Assembly: GCA_026315105.1 (NCBI GenBank)
Contig: CM048744.1
Coordinates: 312,177,270 to 312,241,269 of the forward strand
DNA length: 64,000 bases
DNA from: Locusta migratoria
Lineage: Eukaryota > Arthropoda > Insecta > Orthoptera > Acrididae
Reading direction: 5' to 3'
Positions 33,361 through 44,127 of the stretch are shown here, piece after piece (position 1 is the stretch's first letter; each line of letters opens with the position of its first letter). The notes under the pieces are model-generated. The model was not told where the DNA came from and did not search any database. It was given only the letters and a program-made list of their open reading frames with translations. A program made the translations under genes and the position numbers.

Positions 33361-36183
33361 TTAGCGGAGGTTGAGACCAGGTGGGTAACGGGAAGAGAGA
33401 ATATGTTGAAGGGCTAGTTCCCATCTCCGGAGTTCTGAAGGATTGGTGTCGGTGGGAAGTATCCAGATAACCCGGACGGTGTAACACTGTGCCAAGATGT
33501 GCTGGCCGTGCACCAAGGCGTGTTTAGCCACAGGGTGATCCTCATTACCAACAAACACTGTCTGCCTGTGACCATTCATGCGAATGGACAGTTTGTTGCT
33601 GGTCATTCCCACATAGAACGCTTCACAGTGCAGGCATGTCAGTTGGTAAATCACGTGGGTGCTGTCGCAAGTGGCTCTGCCCTTGATTGTGTACACCCTC
33701 CGGGTTACGGGACTGGAGTATGTGGTGGTGGAAGGGTGCATAGGGCAGGTTTTACAACGGGGGCGGTTACAAGGGTAGGAGCCAGAAGGTAGGGAAGGTG
33801 GTTTGGGGATTTCATAGGGATGGACTAGGAGGTTACGGAGGTTAGGTGGGCGGCGGAAAGACACTCTCGGAGGAGTGGGGAGGATGTCGTGAAGGATGGA
33901 TCTCATTTCGGGGCAGGATTTTAGGAAGTCGTATCCTTGCTGGAGAGCCACATTCAGAGTCCGCTCCAGTCCCGGAAAGTATCCGGTGACAAGAGGGGCA
34001 CTTCTGGGGTTCCGTTGAAGGTTCTGAATTTGGGGGGATGAGGAAGTGGCTCTGGCAATTTGCTTCTGTACCAGATCAGGAGGATAGCTGCGGGATGTGA
34101 AGGCTGTTATCAGGTTATTGGTGTATTGGTTCAGGGATTCAGGACTGGAGCAGACTCGTTTGCCACGAAGACCTAAGCTGTAGGGAAGGGAACGTTTGAT
34201 GTGGAAAGGATGGCAGCTGTCATAATGCAGGTACTGTTGTTTATTGGTAGGTTTGATGTGGACGGATGTGTGTAGTTGGCCGTTTGATAGATGGAGGTCG
34301 ACATCGAGGAAAGTGGCATGGGATTTGGAATAGGACCAGGTGAATTTGATGGGACCAAAGGAGTTGAGGTTGGAGAGGAAATTCTGGAGTTCTTCTTCAC
34401 TGTGAGTCCAGATCATGAAGATGTCGTCAATGAATCTATACCAAACTTTGGGTTGACAGGCCTGGGTGTCCAGGAAGGCTTCCTCTAAGCGTCCCATAAA
34501 TAAGTTCGCGTACGAGGGGGCCATCCTGGTCCCCATGGCTGTTCCCTTTAGTTGTTGGTATGTCTGGCCCTCAAAAGTGAAGAAGTTGTGGGTTAGGATG
34601 AAGCTGGCTAGGGTATTAAGGAAAGAGGTTTTAGGTAAGGAAGTGGGTGGTCGGCGTGAAAGGAAATATTCCATCGCAGCGAGGCCCTGGGCATGTGGGA
34701 TATTAGTGTATAAGGAAGTGGCATCGATGGTTACAAGGATGGTTTCAGGAGGTAACAGGCTGGGTAAGGATTTCAGGCGGTCGAGGAAGTGGTTGGTGTC
34801 TTTGATGAAGGATGGGAGACTGCACATGATGGGTTGAAGGTGTTGGTCTATGTAGGCAGAGATTCGTTCTGTTGGGGCTTGGTAACCGGCCACAATGGGG
34901 CGGCCGGGATGATTGGGTTTGTGAATCTTCGGAAGTAGGTAGAAGGTGGGGGTGCGGGGTGTCGGTGGAGTCATGAGGTTAATGGAGTCAGGTGAAAGGT
35001 TTTGTAGGGGGCCTAAGGTTTTAAGGATTCCTTGAAGCTCTGCCTGGACATCAGGAATGGGATTGCCTTGAAAAACTTTATATGTGGTATTATCTGAAAG
35101 CTGACGCACTCCCTCTGCCACATACTCCCGCCGATCAAGTACCACTGTCGTGGAGCCCTTGTCGGCAGGGAGAATGACGATGGAATGGTCAGCCTTCAGA
35201 TCACGGATGGCTCGGGATTCAGCTGCGGTAATGTTGGGAGTAGGATTAAGGTTTCTCAGGAAGGACTGGGAGGCAAGGTTGGAAGTAAGGAATTCCTGGA
35301 AGGTTTGAAGAGGGTGATTTTGAGGAAGAGCAGGTGGGTCTCGCTGTGACGGAGGACGGAACTGTTCTAGGCAGGGTTCGATTTGAATGATGTCTTGGGG
35401 AGCTGGATCATTAGGAAGAGGATTATTTTTCCTTGTGGCAAAGTGATATCTCCAGCAAAGACTGCGAGTATAGGATAGTAAATCTTTCACAAGGGTTGTT
35501 TGGTTGAATTTGGGAGTGGGGCTAAAGGTCAGCCCTTTGGATAGGACAGAGGTTTCAGATTGGGAGAGAGGTTTGGAGGAGAGGTTGACCACTGAATTGG
35601 GGTGTTGTGGTTCCGGATTGTGTGGATTGGAATTTTGAGGTTTGGGAGGGAGAGGAGTTGGGAGTGGGAGATTGAGTAGATGGGAGAGACTGGGTTTGTG
35701 TGCAATCAGAGGAGGTTGAGGTTTACTGGAGAGGTTATTGAGGGAGAGAGTGTTGCCTTTCCGGAGGTGGGTGACCAGGAGATTGGATAGTTTTTTGAGG
35801 TGCTGGGTGGCATGCTGTTCTAATTTGTGGTTGGCCTGAAGGAGGATATTCTGAACTGCAGGTGTAGATGTAGGAGAGGAAAGGTTGAGGATTTTGATTA
35901 GGGATAGGAGTTGACAGGTGTGCTTATTGGCGGAGTTGATGTATAGGTTAAGGATTAGGCGGGTGAGGGATACGGATTGTTCAGTTTGGAATTGGTATAG
36001 GGCGGGATGAAAGGATGGGTTACAGCCAGAGATGGGAACTTTCAGTGTGAGGCCCTTGGGGGTGATGCCAAATGTTAAACAAGCCTGAATGAATAAAATA
36101 TGTGACCTTAGTCTGGCTAGGGCAAAGCCATGATGGCGGAGGGAATGTAGATAAAATTTGATGGGGTCAATGTAGGGTGACAT
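33361..36183 (-). CDS. Penelope-like reverse transcriptase with GIY-YIG endonuclease (copy 1)
   Basis: Intact 940-aa protein for copying and inserting the element. The N-terminal ~300 residues are Pro/Ser-rich and include the VNLSSKPLSQSETSVLSKGL signature (199-218) seen in PLE proteins. Reverse transcriptase: LPADKGS (338-344), LPKIHKP (417-423), motif A TIDATSLYTNIP (Asp487), motif B LKGTAMGTRMAPSYAN (545-560), motif C YRFIDDIF (Asp586, Asp587), FLDVDL (625-630). A Cys/His cluster follows (C805, C810, C813, H816), then GIY-YIG: VIY 844-846, FYVG 856-859, Arg868, His872, Glu881. All catalytic positions I can place are present. Start chosen as the first Met of the open frame, with 5' subrepeats upstream. 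Distinct from telomerase, to which PLE RTs are related, by the GIY-YIG domain. Confidence 0.95.
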   Translation of the reverse strand: MSPYIDPIKFYLHSLRHHGFALARLRSHILFIQACLTFGITPKGLTLKVPISGCNPSFHPALYQFQTEQSVSLTRLILNLYINSANKHTCQLLSLIKILNLSSPTSTPAVQNILLQANHKLEQHATQHLKKLSNLLVTHLRKGNTLSLNNLSSKPQPPLIAHKPSLSHLLNLPLPTPLPPKPQNSNPHNPEPQHPNSVVNLSSKPLSQSETSVLSKGLTFSPTPKFNQTTLVKDLLSYTRSLCWRYHFATRKNNPLPNDPAPQDIIQIEPCLEQFRPPSQRDPPALPQNHPLQTFQEFLTSNLASQSFLRNLNPTPNITAAESRAIRDLKADHSIVILPADKGSTTVVLDRREYVAEGVRQLSDNTTYKVFQGNPIPDVQAELQGILKTLGPLQNLSPDSINLMTPPTPRTPTFYLLPKIHKPNHPGRPIVAGYQAPTERISAYIDQHLQPIMCSLPSFIKDTNHFLDRLKSLPSLLPPETILVTIDATSLYTNIPHAQGLAAMEYFLSRRPPTSLPKTSFLNTLASFILTHNFFTFEGQTYQQLKGTAMGTRMAPSYANLFMGRLEEAFLDTQACQPKVWYRFIDDIFMIWTHSEEELQNFLSNLNSFGPIKFTWSYSKSHATFLDVDLHLSNGQLHTSVHIKPTNKQQYLHYDSCHPFHIKRSLPYSLGLRGKRVCSSPESLNQYTNNLITAFTSRSYPPDLVQKQIARATSSSPQIQNLQRNPRSAPLVTGYFPGLERTLNVALQQGYDFLKSCPEMRSILHDILPTPPRVSFRRPPNLRNLLVHPYEIPKPPSLPSGSYPCNRPRCKTCPMHPSTTTYSSPVTRRVYTIKGRATCDSTHVIYQLTCLHCEAFYVGMTSNKLSIRMNGHRQTVFVGNEDHPVAKHALVHGQHILAQCYTVRVIWILPTDTNPSELRRWELALQHILSSRYPPGLNLR

Positions 36184-36254
36184 GAATAGTATGGGGGAAA
36201 AAAACTGTTGGTAGAATAAGGTTGAAGGGTAAAAATAATCTAACGAATGAATAG

Positions 36255-36605
36255 AAGTGAAAACGCGTAGAAAAAAGATCGGAAATGTCGGAAAAACAGA
36301 CGGAAATATCGAAAAACGGGAATTGAAATAATCGCAAAGTTGCTATGAAATGCCGAAAATAGTTATGAAATGAAAACGTGTAGAAAAAAAGATCGGAAAT
36401 GTCGGAAGAACAGACGGAAATATCGAAAAACGGGAATGGAAATAATCGCGAAGTTGCTACGAAATGCCGAAAATTGTGAAGAAATGTAAACGTGTAGAAA
36501 AAAGATCGGAAATGTCGGGAGAACAGACGGAAATATCGAAAAACGGAATGGAAATAATCGCGAAGTTGCTGGAAATGCCGAAAATTGTTATGAAAAGCCG
36601 AAAAT
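36255..36605 (-). repeat. three ~115-bp subrepeats upstream of the PLE gene (copy 1)
   Basis: Three imperfect tandem units, each holding GTAGAAAAAAGATCGGAAATG, ACAGACGGAAATATCGAAAA and AATAATCGCRAAGTTGCT, starting near 36258, 36379 and 36486, with a short extra GCCGAAAATTGTTATGAA duplication at the end. They lie 5' of the Met in the sense orientation, so they may act as promoter or 5' UTR repeats. That role is inferred. Confidence 0.85.
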
Positions 36606-37129
36606 TGTTATGAAGTGCCAATTAACAGGTTATAGTAAATGAAGTTGTGAGATGATGTTAATGGAGTAAAATGAGAAATGTAGATGAAAGGGGGATATTA
36701 TCGAGTTACAGTTATGAAGGCGGTATCTGCGAGAATATGAATAAAAAATAATAATAATGACGTAGGTCGTTTTGTTTGGATAGGCTCGCAAGTTAATATT
36801 ACTGATTGTTGTACAGATTGTTGTATGTAGTCTAATTGCCTGGAGAAAATTGAATTATAAACTAAGAAGGGAGGTAAAAATAGAGTGAGAGTACTATGTA
36901 GAACATAAACAGAAGGAGAAAGTAAGAGGACAGAAAAGATTTCGAAAGGTAACAGAGCAATAACAAACGATCTTGATTGTTAGATTCAAATTGATGAAAC
37001 GAAAATTATAGAGGGAAACTTTCCCGGTGGGATAAACAAAAATAAAAATAGAAAACAGATGACTTACCAAAAGGACCGGCTCGTCGATAGAAACAAATAA
37101 AATAAATAAAATCACACACAAACACACAT

Positions 37130-37165
37130 ACAAGCTTTCGCCACCACTGGCAGCTTCTTCAGGAA
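37130..37165 (-). ncRNA. hammerhead-ribozyme-like motif, PLE copy 2
   Basis: Same sequence as in copy 1: CTGAAGA at 37156-37162 and GAAA at 37136-37139 on the minus strand. Confidence 0.55.
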
Positions 37166-37445
37166 AAAGAGGAAAAAAGGGGAGGAAAAGGGAAGGATAT
37201 GGGTTTTAAGGAAGTGGAAAAGGAGTCATTCCAATCCCAGGAGTGGAAGGACTTACCTTAGGGGAAAAAAAGGAAGGTAAACAAAAACACACACACCCAC
37301 ACATTTACACAGACGCAAGTACACTTAGGCAGACACACTGTAGAAAGCAAAGAAGTTAGAAGTTAGACAGAGATGCCACTGGAGGCAGAGGCTCTGTCCA
37401 GAGAACCAAGGCAAAGATGTTAAGATGGTGGGTGGGAATTCAAAT

Positions 37446-40268
37446 TTAGCGGAGGTTGAGACCAGGTGGGTAACGGGAAGAGAGAATATGTTGAAGGGCT
37501 AGTTCCCATCTCCGGAGTTCTGAAGGATTGGTGTCGGTGGGAAGTATCCAGATAACCCGGACGGTGTAACACTGTGCCAAGATGTGCTGGCCGTGCACCA
37601 AGGCGTGTTTAGCCACAGGGTGATCCTCATTACCAACAAACACTGTCTGCCTGTGACCATTCATGCGAATGGACAGTTTGTTGCTGGTCATTCCCACATA
37701 GAACGCTTCACAGTGCAGGCATGTCAGTTGGTAAATCACGTGGGTGCTGTCGCAAGTGGCTCTGCCCTTGATTGTGTACACCCTCCGGGTTACGGGACTG
37801 GAGTATGTGGTGGTGGAAGGGTGCATAGGGCAGGTTTTACAACGGGGGCGGTTACAAGGGTAGGAGCCAGAAGGTAGGGAAGGTGGTTTGGGGATTTCAT
37901 AGGGATGGACTAGGAGGTTACGGAGGTTAGGTGGGCGGCGGAAAGACACTCTCGGAGGAGTGGGGAGGATGTCGTGAAGGATGGATCTCATTTCGGGGCA
38001 GGATTTTAGGAAGTCGTATCCTTGCTGGAGAGCCACATTCAGAGTCCGCTCCAGTCCCGGAAAGTATCCGGTGACAAGAGGGGCACTTCTGGGGTTCCGT
38101 TGAAGGTTCTGAATTTGGGGGGATGAGGAAGTGGCTCTGGCAATTTGCTTCTGTACCAGATCAGGAGGATAGCTGCGGGATGTGAAGGCTGTTATCAGGT
38201 TATTGGTGTATTGGTTCAGGGATTCAGGACTGGAGCAGACTCGTTTGCCACGAAGACCTAAGCTGTAGGGAAGGGAACGTTTGATGTGGAAAGGATGGCA
38301 GCTGTCATAATGCAGGTACTGTTGTTTATTGGTAGGTTTGATGTGGACGGATGTGTGTAGTTGGCCGTTTGATAGATGGAGGTCGACATCGAGGAAAGTG
38401 GCATGGGATTTGGAATAGGACCAGGTGAATTTGATGGGACCAAAGGAGTTGAGGTTGGAGAGGAAATTCTGGAGTTCTTCTTCACTGTGAGTCCAGATCA
38501 TGAAGATGTCGTCAATGAATCTATACCAAACTTTGGGTTGACAGGCCTGGGTGTCCAGGAAGGCTTCCTCTAAGCGTCCCATAAATAAGTTCGCGTACGA
38601 GGGGGCCATCCTGGTCCCCATGGCTGTTCCCTTTAGTTGTTGGTATGTCTGGCCCTCAAAAGTGAAGAAGTTGTGGGTTAGGATGAAGCTGGCTAGGGTA
38701 TTAAGGAAAGAGGTTTTAGGTAAGGAAGTGGGTGGTCGGCGTGAAAGGAAATATTCCATCGCAGCGAGGCCCTGGGCATGTGGGATATTAGTGTATAAGG
38801 AAGTGGCATCGATGGTTACAAGGATGGTTTCAGGAGGTAACAGGCTGGGTAAGGATTTCAGGCGGTCGAGGAAGTGGTTGGTGTCTTTGATGAAGGATGG
38901 GAGACTGCACATGATGGGTTGAAGGTGTTGGTCTATGTAGGCAGAGATTCGTTCTGTTGGGGCTTGGTAACCGGCCACAATGGGGCGGCCGGGATGATTG
39001 GGTTTGTGAATCTTCGGAAGTAGGTAGAAGGTGGGGGTGCGGGGTGTCGGTGGAGTCATGAGGTTAATGGAGTCAGGTGAAAGGTTTTGTAGGGGGCCTA
39101 AGGTTTTAAGGATTCCTTGAAGCTCTGCCTGGACATCAGGAATGGGATTGCCTTGAAAAACTTTATATGTGGTATTATCTGAAAGCTGACGCACTCCCTC
39201 TGCCACATACTCCCGCCGATCAAGTACCACTGTCGTGGAGCCCTTGTCGGCAGGGAGAATGACGATGGAATGGTCAGCCTTCAGATCACGGATGGCTCGG
39301 GATTCAGCTGCGGTAATGTTGGGAGTAGGATTAAGGTTTCTCAGGAAGGACTGGGAGGCAAGGTTGGAAGTAAGGAATTCCTGGAAGGTTTGAAGAGGGT
39401 GATTTTGAGGAAGAGCAGGTGGGTCTCGCTGTGACGGAGGACGGAACTGTTCTAGGCAGGGTTCGATTTGAATGATGTCTTGGGGAGCTGGATCATTAGG
39501 AAGAGGATTATTTTTCCTCGTGGCAAAGTGATATCTCCAGCAAAGACTGCGAGTATAGGATAGTAAATCTTTCACAAGGGTTGTTTGGTTGAATTTGGGA
39601 GTGGGGCTAAAGGTCAGCCCTTTGGATAGGACAGAGGTTTCAGATTGGGAGAGAGGTTTGGAGGAGAGGTTGACCACTGAATTGGGGTGTTGTGGTTCCG
39701 GATTGTGTGGATTGGAATTTTGAGGTTTGGGAGGGAGAGGAGTTGGGAGTGGGAGATTGAGTAGATGGGAGAGACTGGGTTTGTGTGCAATCAGAGGAGG
39801 TTGAGGTTTACTGGAGAGGTTATTGAGGGAGAGAGTGTTGCCTTTCCGGAGGTGGGTGACCAGGAGATTGGATAGTTTTTTGAGGTGCTGGGTGGCATGC
39901 TGTTCTAATTTGTGGTTGGCCTGAAGGAGGATATTCTGAACTGCAGGTGTAGATGTAGGAGAGGAAAGGTTGAGGATTTTGATTAGGGATAGGAGTTGAC
40001 AGGTGTGCTTATTGGCGGAGTTGATGTATAGGTTAAGGATTAGGCGGGTGAGGGATACGGATTGTTCAGTTTGGAATTGGTATAGGGCGGGATGAAAGGA
40101 TGGGTTACAGCCAGAGATGGGAACTTTCAGTGTGAGGCCCTTGGGGGTGATGCCAAATGTTAAACAAGCCTGAATGAATAAAATATGTGACCTTAGTCTG
40201 GCTAGGGCAAAGCCATGATGGCGGAGGGAATGTAGATAAAATTTGATGGGGTCAATGTAGGGTGACAT
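37446..40268 (-). CDS. Penelope-like reverse transcriptase with GIY-YIG endonuclease (copy 2)
   Basis: Intact 940-aa protein, identical in every residue to copy 1, with the same reverse transcriptase and GIY-YIG motifs at the same positions. Lies 4,085 bp upstream (in the sense direction) of copy 1, so copy 1's 5' region directly abuts the 3' terminal segment of this copy. In that arrangement the terminal segment could serve as promoter for the next unit, as proposed for PLE pseudo-LTRs. Confidence 0.95.
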   Translation of the reverse strand: MSPYIDPIKFYLHSLRHHGFALARLRSHILFIQACLTFGITPKGLTLKVPISGCNPSFHPALYQFQTEQSVSLTRLILNLYINSANKHTCQLLSLIKILNLSSPTSTPAVQNILLQANHKLEQHATQHLKKLSNLLVTHLRKGNTLSLNNLSSKPQPPLIAHKPSLSHLLNLPLPTPLPPKPQNSNPHNPEPQHPNSVVNLSSKPLSQSETSVLSKGLTFSPTPKFNQTTLVKDLLSYTRSLCWRYHFATRKNNPLPNDPAPQDIIQIEPCLEQFRPPSQRDPPALPQNHPLQTFQEFLTSNLASQSFLRNLNPTPNITAAESRAIRDLKADHSIVILPADKGSTTVVLDRREYVAEGVRQLSDNTTYKVFQGNPIPDVQAELQGILKTLGPLQNLSPDSINLMTPPTPRTPTFYLLPKIHKPNHPGRPIVAGYQAPTERISAYIDQHLQPIMCSLPSFIKDTNHFLDRLKSLPSLLPPETILVTIDATSLYTNIPHAQGLAAMEYFLSRRPPTSLPKTSFLNTLASFILTHNFFTFEGQTYQQLKGTAMGTRMAPSYANLFMGRLEEAFLDTQACQPKVWYRFIDDIFMIWTHSEEELQNFLSNLNSFGPIKFTWSYSKSHATFLDVDLHLSNGQLHTSVHIKPTNKQQYLHYDSCHPFHIKRSLPYSLGLRGKRVCSSPESLNQYTNNLITAFTSRSYPPDLVQKQIARATSSSPQIQNLQRNPRSAPLVTGYFPGLERTLNVALQQGYDFLKSCPEMRSILHDILPTPPRVSFRRPPNLRNLLVHPYEIPKPPSLPSGSYPCNRPRCKTCPMHPSTTTYSSPVTRRVYTIKGRATCDSTHVIYQLTCLHCEAFYVGMTSNKLSIRMNGHRQTVFVGNEDHPVAKHALVHGQHILAQCYTVRVIWILPTDTNPSELRRWELALQHILSSRYPPGLNLR

Positions 40269-40339
40269 GAATAGTATGGGGGAAAAAAACTGTTGGTAGA
40301 ATAAGGTTGAAGGGTAAAAATAATCTAACGAATGAATAG

Positions 40340-40690
40340 AAGTGAAAACGCGTAGAAAAAAGATCGGAAATGTCGGAAAAACAGACGGAAATATCGAAAA
40401 ACGGGAATTGAAATAATCGCAAAGTTGCTATGAAATGCCGAAAATAGTTATGAAATGAAAACGTGTAGAAAAAAAGATCGGAAATGTCGGAAGAACAGAC
40501 GGAAATATCGAAAAACGGGAATGGAAATAATCGCGAAGTTGCTACGAAATGCCGAAAATTGTGAAGAAATGTAAACGTGTAGAAAAAAGATCGGAAATGT
40601 CGGGAGAACAGACGGAAATATCGAAAAACGGAATGGAAATAATCGCGAAGTTGCTGGAAATGCCGAAAATTGTTATGAAAAGCCGAAAAT
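40340..40690 (-). repeat. three ~115-bp subrepeats upstream of the PLE gene (copy 2)
   Basis: Same three-unit array as in copy 1, shifted by 4,085 bp. Copy 3 lacks it because of its 5' truncation. Confidence 0.85.
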
Positions 40691-41119
40691 TGTTATGAAG
40701 TGCCAATTAACAGGTTATAGTAAATGAAGTTGTGAGATGATGTTAATGGAGTAAAATGAGAAATGTAGATGAAAGGGGGATATTATCGAGTTACAGTTAT
40801 GAAGGCGGTATCTGCGAGAATATGAATAAAAAATAATAATAATGACGTAGGTCGTTTTGTTTGGATAGGCTCGCAAGTTAATATTACTGATTGTTGTACA
40901 GATTGTTGTATGTAGTCTAATTGCCTGGAGAAAATTGAATTATAAACTAAGAAGGGAGGTAAAAATAGAGTGAGAGTACTATGTAGAACATAAACAGAAG
41001 GAGAAAGTAAGAGGACAGAAAAGATTTCGAAAGGTAACAGAGCAATAACAAACGATCTTGATTGTTAGATTCAAATTGATGAAACGAAAATTATAGAGGG
41101 AAACTTTCCCGGTGGGATA

Positions 41120-44088
41120 AACAAAAATAAAAATAGAAAACAGATGACTTACCAAAAGGACCGGCTCGTCGATAGAAACAAATAAAATAAATAAAATCAC
41201 ACACAAACACACATACAAGCTTTCGCCACCACTGGCAGCTTCTTCAGGAAAAAGAGGAAAAAAGGGGAGGAAAAGGGAAGGATATGGGTTTTAAGGAAGT
41301 GGAAAAGGAGTCATTCCAATCCCAGGAGTGGAAGGACTTACCTTAGGGGAAAAAAAGGAAGGTAAACAAAAACACACACACCCACACATTTACACAGACG
41401 CAAGTACACTTAGGCAGACACACTGTAGAAAGCAAAGAAGTTAGAAGTTAGACAGAGATGCCACTGGAGGCAGAGGCTCTGTCCAGAGAACCAAGGCAAA
41501 GATGTTAAGATGGTGGGTGGGAATTCAAATTTAGCGGAGGTTGAGACCAGGTGGGTAACGGGAAGAGAGAATATGTTGAAGGGCTAGTTCCCATCTCCGG
41601 AGTTCTGAAGGATTGGTGTCGGTGGGAAGTATCCAGATAACCCGGACGGTGTAACACTGTGCCAAGATGTGCTGGCCGTGCACCAAGGCGTGTTTAGCCA
41701 CAGGGTGATCCTCATTACCAACAAACACTGTCTGCCTGTGACCATTCATGCGAATGGACAGTTTGTTGCTGGTCATTCCCACATAGAACGCTTCACAGTG
41801 CAGGCATGTCAGTTGGTAAATCACGTGGGTGCTGTCGCAAGTGGCTCTGCCCTTGATTGTGTACACCCTCCGGGTTACGGGACTGGAGTATGTGGTGGTG
41901 GAAGGGTGCATAGGGCAGGTTTTACAACGGGGGCGGTTACAAGGGTAGGAGCCAGAAGGTAGGGAAGGTGGTTTGGGGATTTCATAGGGATGGACTAGGA
42001 GGTTACGGAGGTTAGGTGGGCGGCGGAAAGACACTCTCGGAGGAGTGGGGAGGATGTCGTGAAGGATGGATCTCATTTCGGGGCAGGATTTTAGGAAGTC
42101 GTATCCTTGCTGGAGAGCCACATTCAGAGTCCGCTCCAGTCCCGGAAAGTATCCGGTGACAAGAGGGGCACTTCTGGGGTTCCGTTGAAGGTTCTGAATT
42201 TGGGGGGATGAGGAAGTGGCTCTGGCAATTTGCTTCTGTACCAGATCAGGAGGATAGCTGCGGGATGTGAAGGCTGTTATCAGGTTATTGGTGTATTGGT
42301 TCAGGGATTCAGGACTGGAGCAGACTCGTTTGCCACGAAGACCTAAGCTGTAGGGAAGGGAACGTTTGATGTGGAAAGGATGGCAGCTGTCATAATGCAG
42401 GTACTGTTGTTTATTGGTAGGTTTGATGTGGACGGATGTGTGTAGTTGGCCGTTTGATAGATGGAGGTCGACATCGAGGAAAGTGGCATGGGATTTGGAA
42501 TAGGACCAGGTGAATTTGATGGGACCAAAGGAGTTGAGGTTGGAGAGGAAATTCTGGAGTTCTTCTTCACTGTGAGTCCAGATCATGAAGATGTCGTCAA
42601 TGAATCTATACCAAACTTTGGGTTGACAGGCCTGGGTGTCCAGGAAGGCTTCCTCTAAGCGTCCCATAAATAAGTTCGCGTACGAGGGGGCCATCCTGGT
42701 CCCCATGGCTGTTCCCTTTAGTTGTTGGTATGTCTGGCCCTCAAAAGTGAAGAAGTTGTGGGTTAGGATGAAGCTGGCTAGGGTATTAAGGAAAGAGGTT
42801 TTAGGTAAGGAAGTGGGTGGTCGGCGTGAAAGGAAATATTCCATCGCAGCGAGGCCCTGGGCATGTGGGATATTAGTGTATAAGGAAGTGGCATCGATGG
42901 TTACAAGGATGGTTTCAGGAGGTAACAGGCTGGGTAAGGATTTCAGGCGGTCGAGGAAGTGGTTGGTGTCTTTGATGAAGGATGGGAGACTGCACATGAT
43001 GGGTTGAAGGTGTTGGTCTATGTAGGCAGAGATTCGTTCTGTTGGGGCTTGGTAACCGGCCACAATGGGGCGGCCGGGATGATTGGGTTTGTGAATCTTC
43101 GGAAGTAGGTAGAAGGTGGGGGTGCGGGGTGTCGGTGGAGTCATGAGGTTAATGGAGTCAGGTGAAAGGTTTTGTAGGGGGCCTAAGGTTTTAAGGATTC
43201 CTTGAAGCTCTGCCTGGACATCAGGAATGGGATTGCCTTGAAAAACTTTATATGTGGTATTATCTGAAAGCTGACGCACTCCCTCTGCCACATACTCCCG
43301 CCGATCAAGTACCACTGTCGTGGAGCCCTTGTCGGCAGGGAGAATGACGATGGAATGGTCAGCCTTCAGATCACGGATGGCTCGGGATTCAGCTGCGGTA
43401 ATGTTGGGAGTAGGATTAAGGTTTCTCAGGAAGGACTGGGAGGCAAGGTTGGAAGTAAGGAATTCCTGGAAGGTTTGAAGAGGGTGATTTTGAGGAAGAG
43501 CAGGTGGGTCTCGCTGTGACGGAGGACGGAACTGTTCTAGGCAGGGTTCGATTTGAATGATGTCTTGGGGAGCTGGATCATTAGGAAGAGGATTATTTTT
43601 CCTCGTGGCAAAGTGATATCTCCAGCAAAGACTGCGAGTATAGGATAGTAAATCTTTCACAAGGGTTGTTTGGTTGAATTTGGGAGTGGGGCTAAAGGTC
43701 AGCCCTTTGGATAGGACAGAGGTTTCAGATTGGGAGAGAGGTTTGGAGGAGAGGTTGACCACTGAATTGGGGTGTTGTGGTTCCGGATTGTGTGGATTGG
43801 AATTTTGAGGTTTGGGAGGGAGAGGAGTTGGGAGTGGGAGATTGAGTAGATGGGAGAGACTGGGTTTGTGTGCAATCAGAGGAGGTTGAGGTTTACTGGA
43901 GAGGTTATTGAGGGAGAGAGTGTTGCCTTTCCGGAGGTGGGTGACCAGGAGATTGGATAGTTTTTTGAGGTGCTGGGTGGCATGCTGTTCTAATTTGTGG
44001 TTGGCCTGAAGGAGGATATTCTGAACTGCAGGTGTAGATGTAGGAGAGGAAAGGTTGAGGATTTTGATTAGGGATAGGAGTTGACAGG

Positions 44089-44089
<1 letters not shown>
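41120..44089 (-). mobile_element. Penelope-like element, tandem copy 3 (5'-truncated)
   Basis: Third and most upstream unit in the sense direction. It matches copies 1 and 2 up to TTGACAGGT, then breaks at 44090 into a (TA)n tract. It lacks the first 89 codons and the 5' subrepeats. A 5'-truncated unit preceding full-length units is the characteristic pseudo-LTR layout of Penelope elements. Confidence 0.95.
41215..41250 (-). ncRNA. hammerhead-ribozyme-like motif, PLE copy 3
   Basis: Same sequence as in copies 1 and 2: CTGAAGA at 41241-41247 and GAAA at 41221-41224 on the minus strand. Confidence 0.55.

Positions 44090-44127
<38 letters not shown>

Larger units (their letters stand above)
32950..37034 (-). 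mobile_element. Penelope-like element, tandem copy 1 (complete)
   Basis: One 4,085-bp unit in minus orientation: 3' terminal segment with hammerhead-like core (33045-33080) and GTAAGTC sites, an intact 940-codon gene, and a 5' untranslated part with three ~115-bp subrepeats. The next two units follow head to tail at exactly 4,085 bp. By eye the only difference from copy 2 is T at 35434 versus C at 39519, a synonymous change (ACA/ACG Thr on the coding strand). Confidence 0.95.
37035..41119 (-). mobile_element. Penelope-like element, tandem copy 2 (complete)
   Basis: Second 4,085-bp unit, head to tail with copies 1 and 3 and without intervening sequence. It contains the same 3' segment, gene and 5' subrepeats. 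Copies 2 and 3 share C where copy 1 has T at the one variable base noticed. Confidence 0.95.

Noticed and set aside
33499..34837. Plus-strand frames (97, 65, 123 codons) repeated in all three PLE units
   Set aside because: They are antisense shadows of the RT/GIY-YIG gene. Their conservation simply follows from the units being identical.
33361..36183. Telomerase reverse transcriptase
   Set aside because: PLE RTs are relatives of telomerase, but the GIY-YIG endonuclease, the Cys cluster and the repeated copies identify a Penelope-like element.
32950..44089. Satellite DNA or rDNA-type array
   Set aside because: The 4,085-bp unit encodes a Penelope-type protein, has only three units, and its first unit is 5'-truncated as in PLE insertions.
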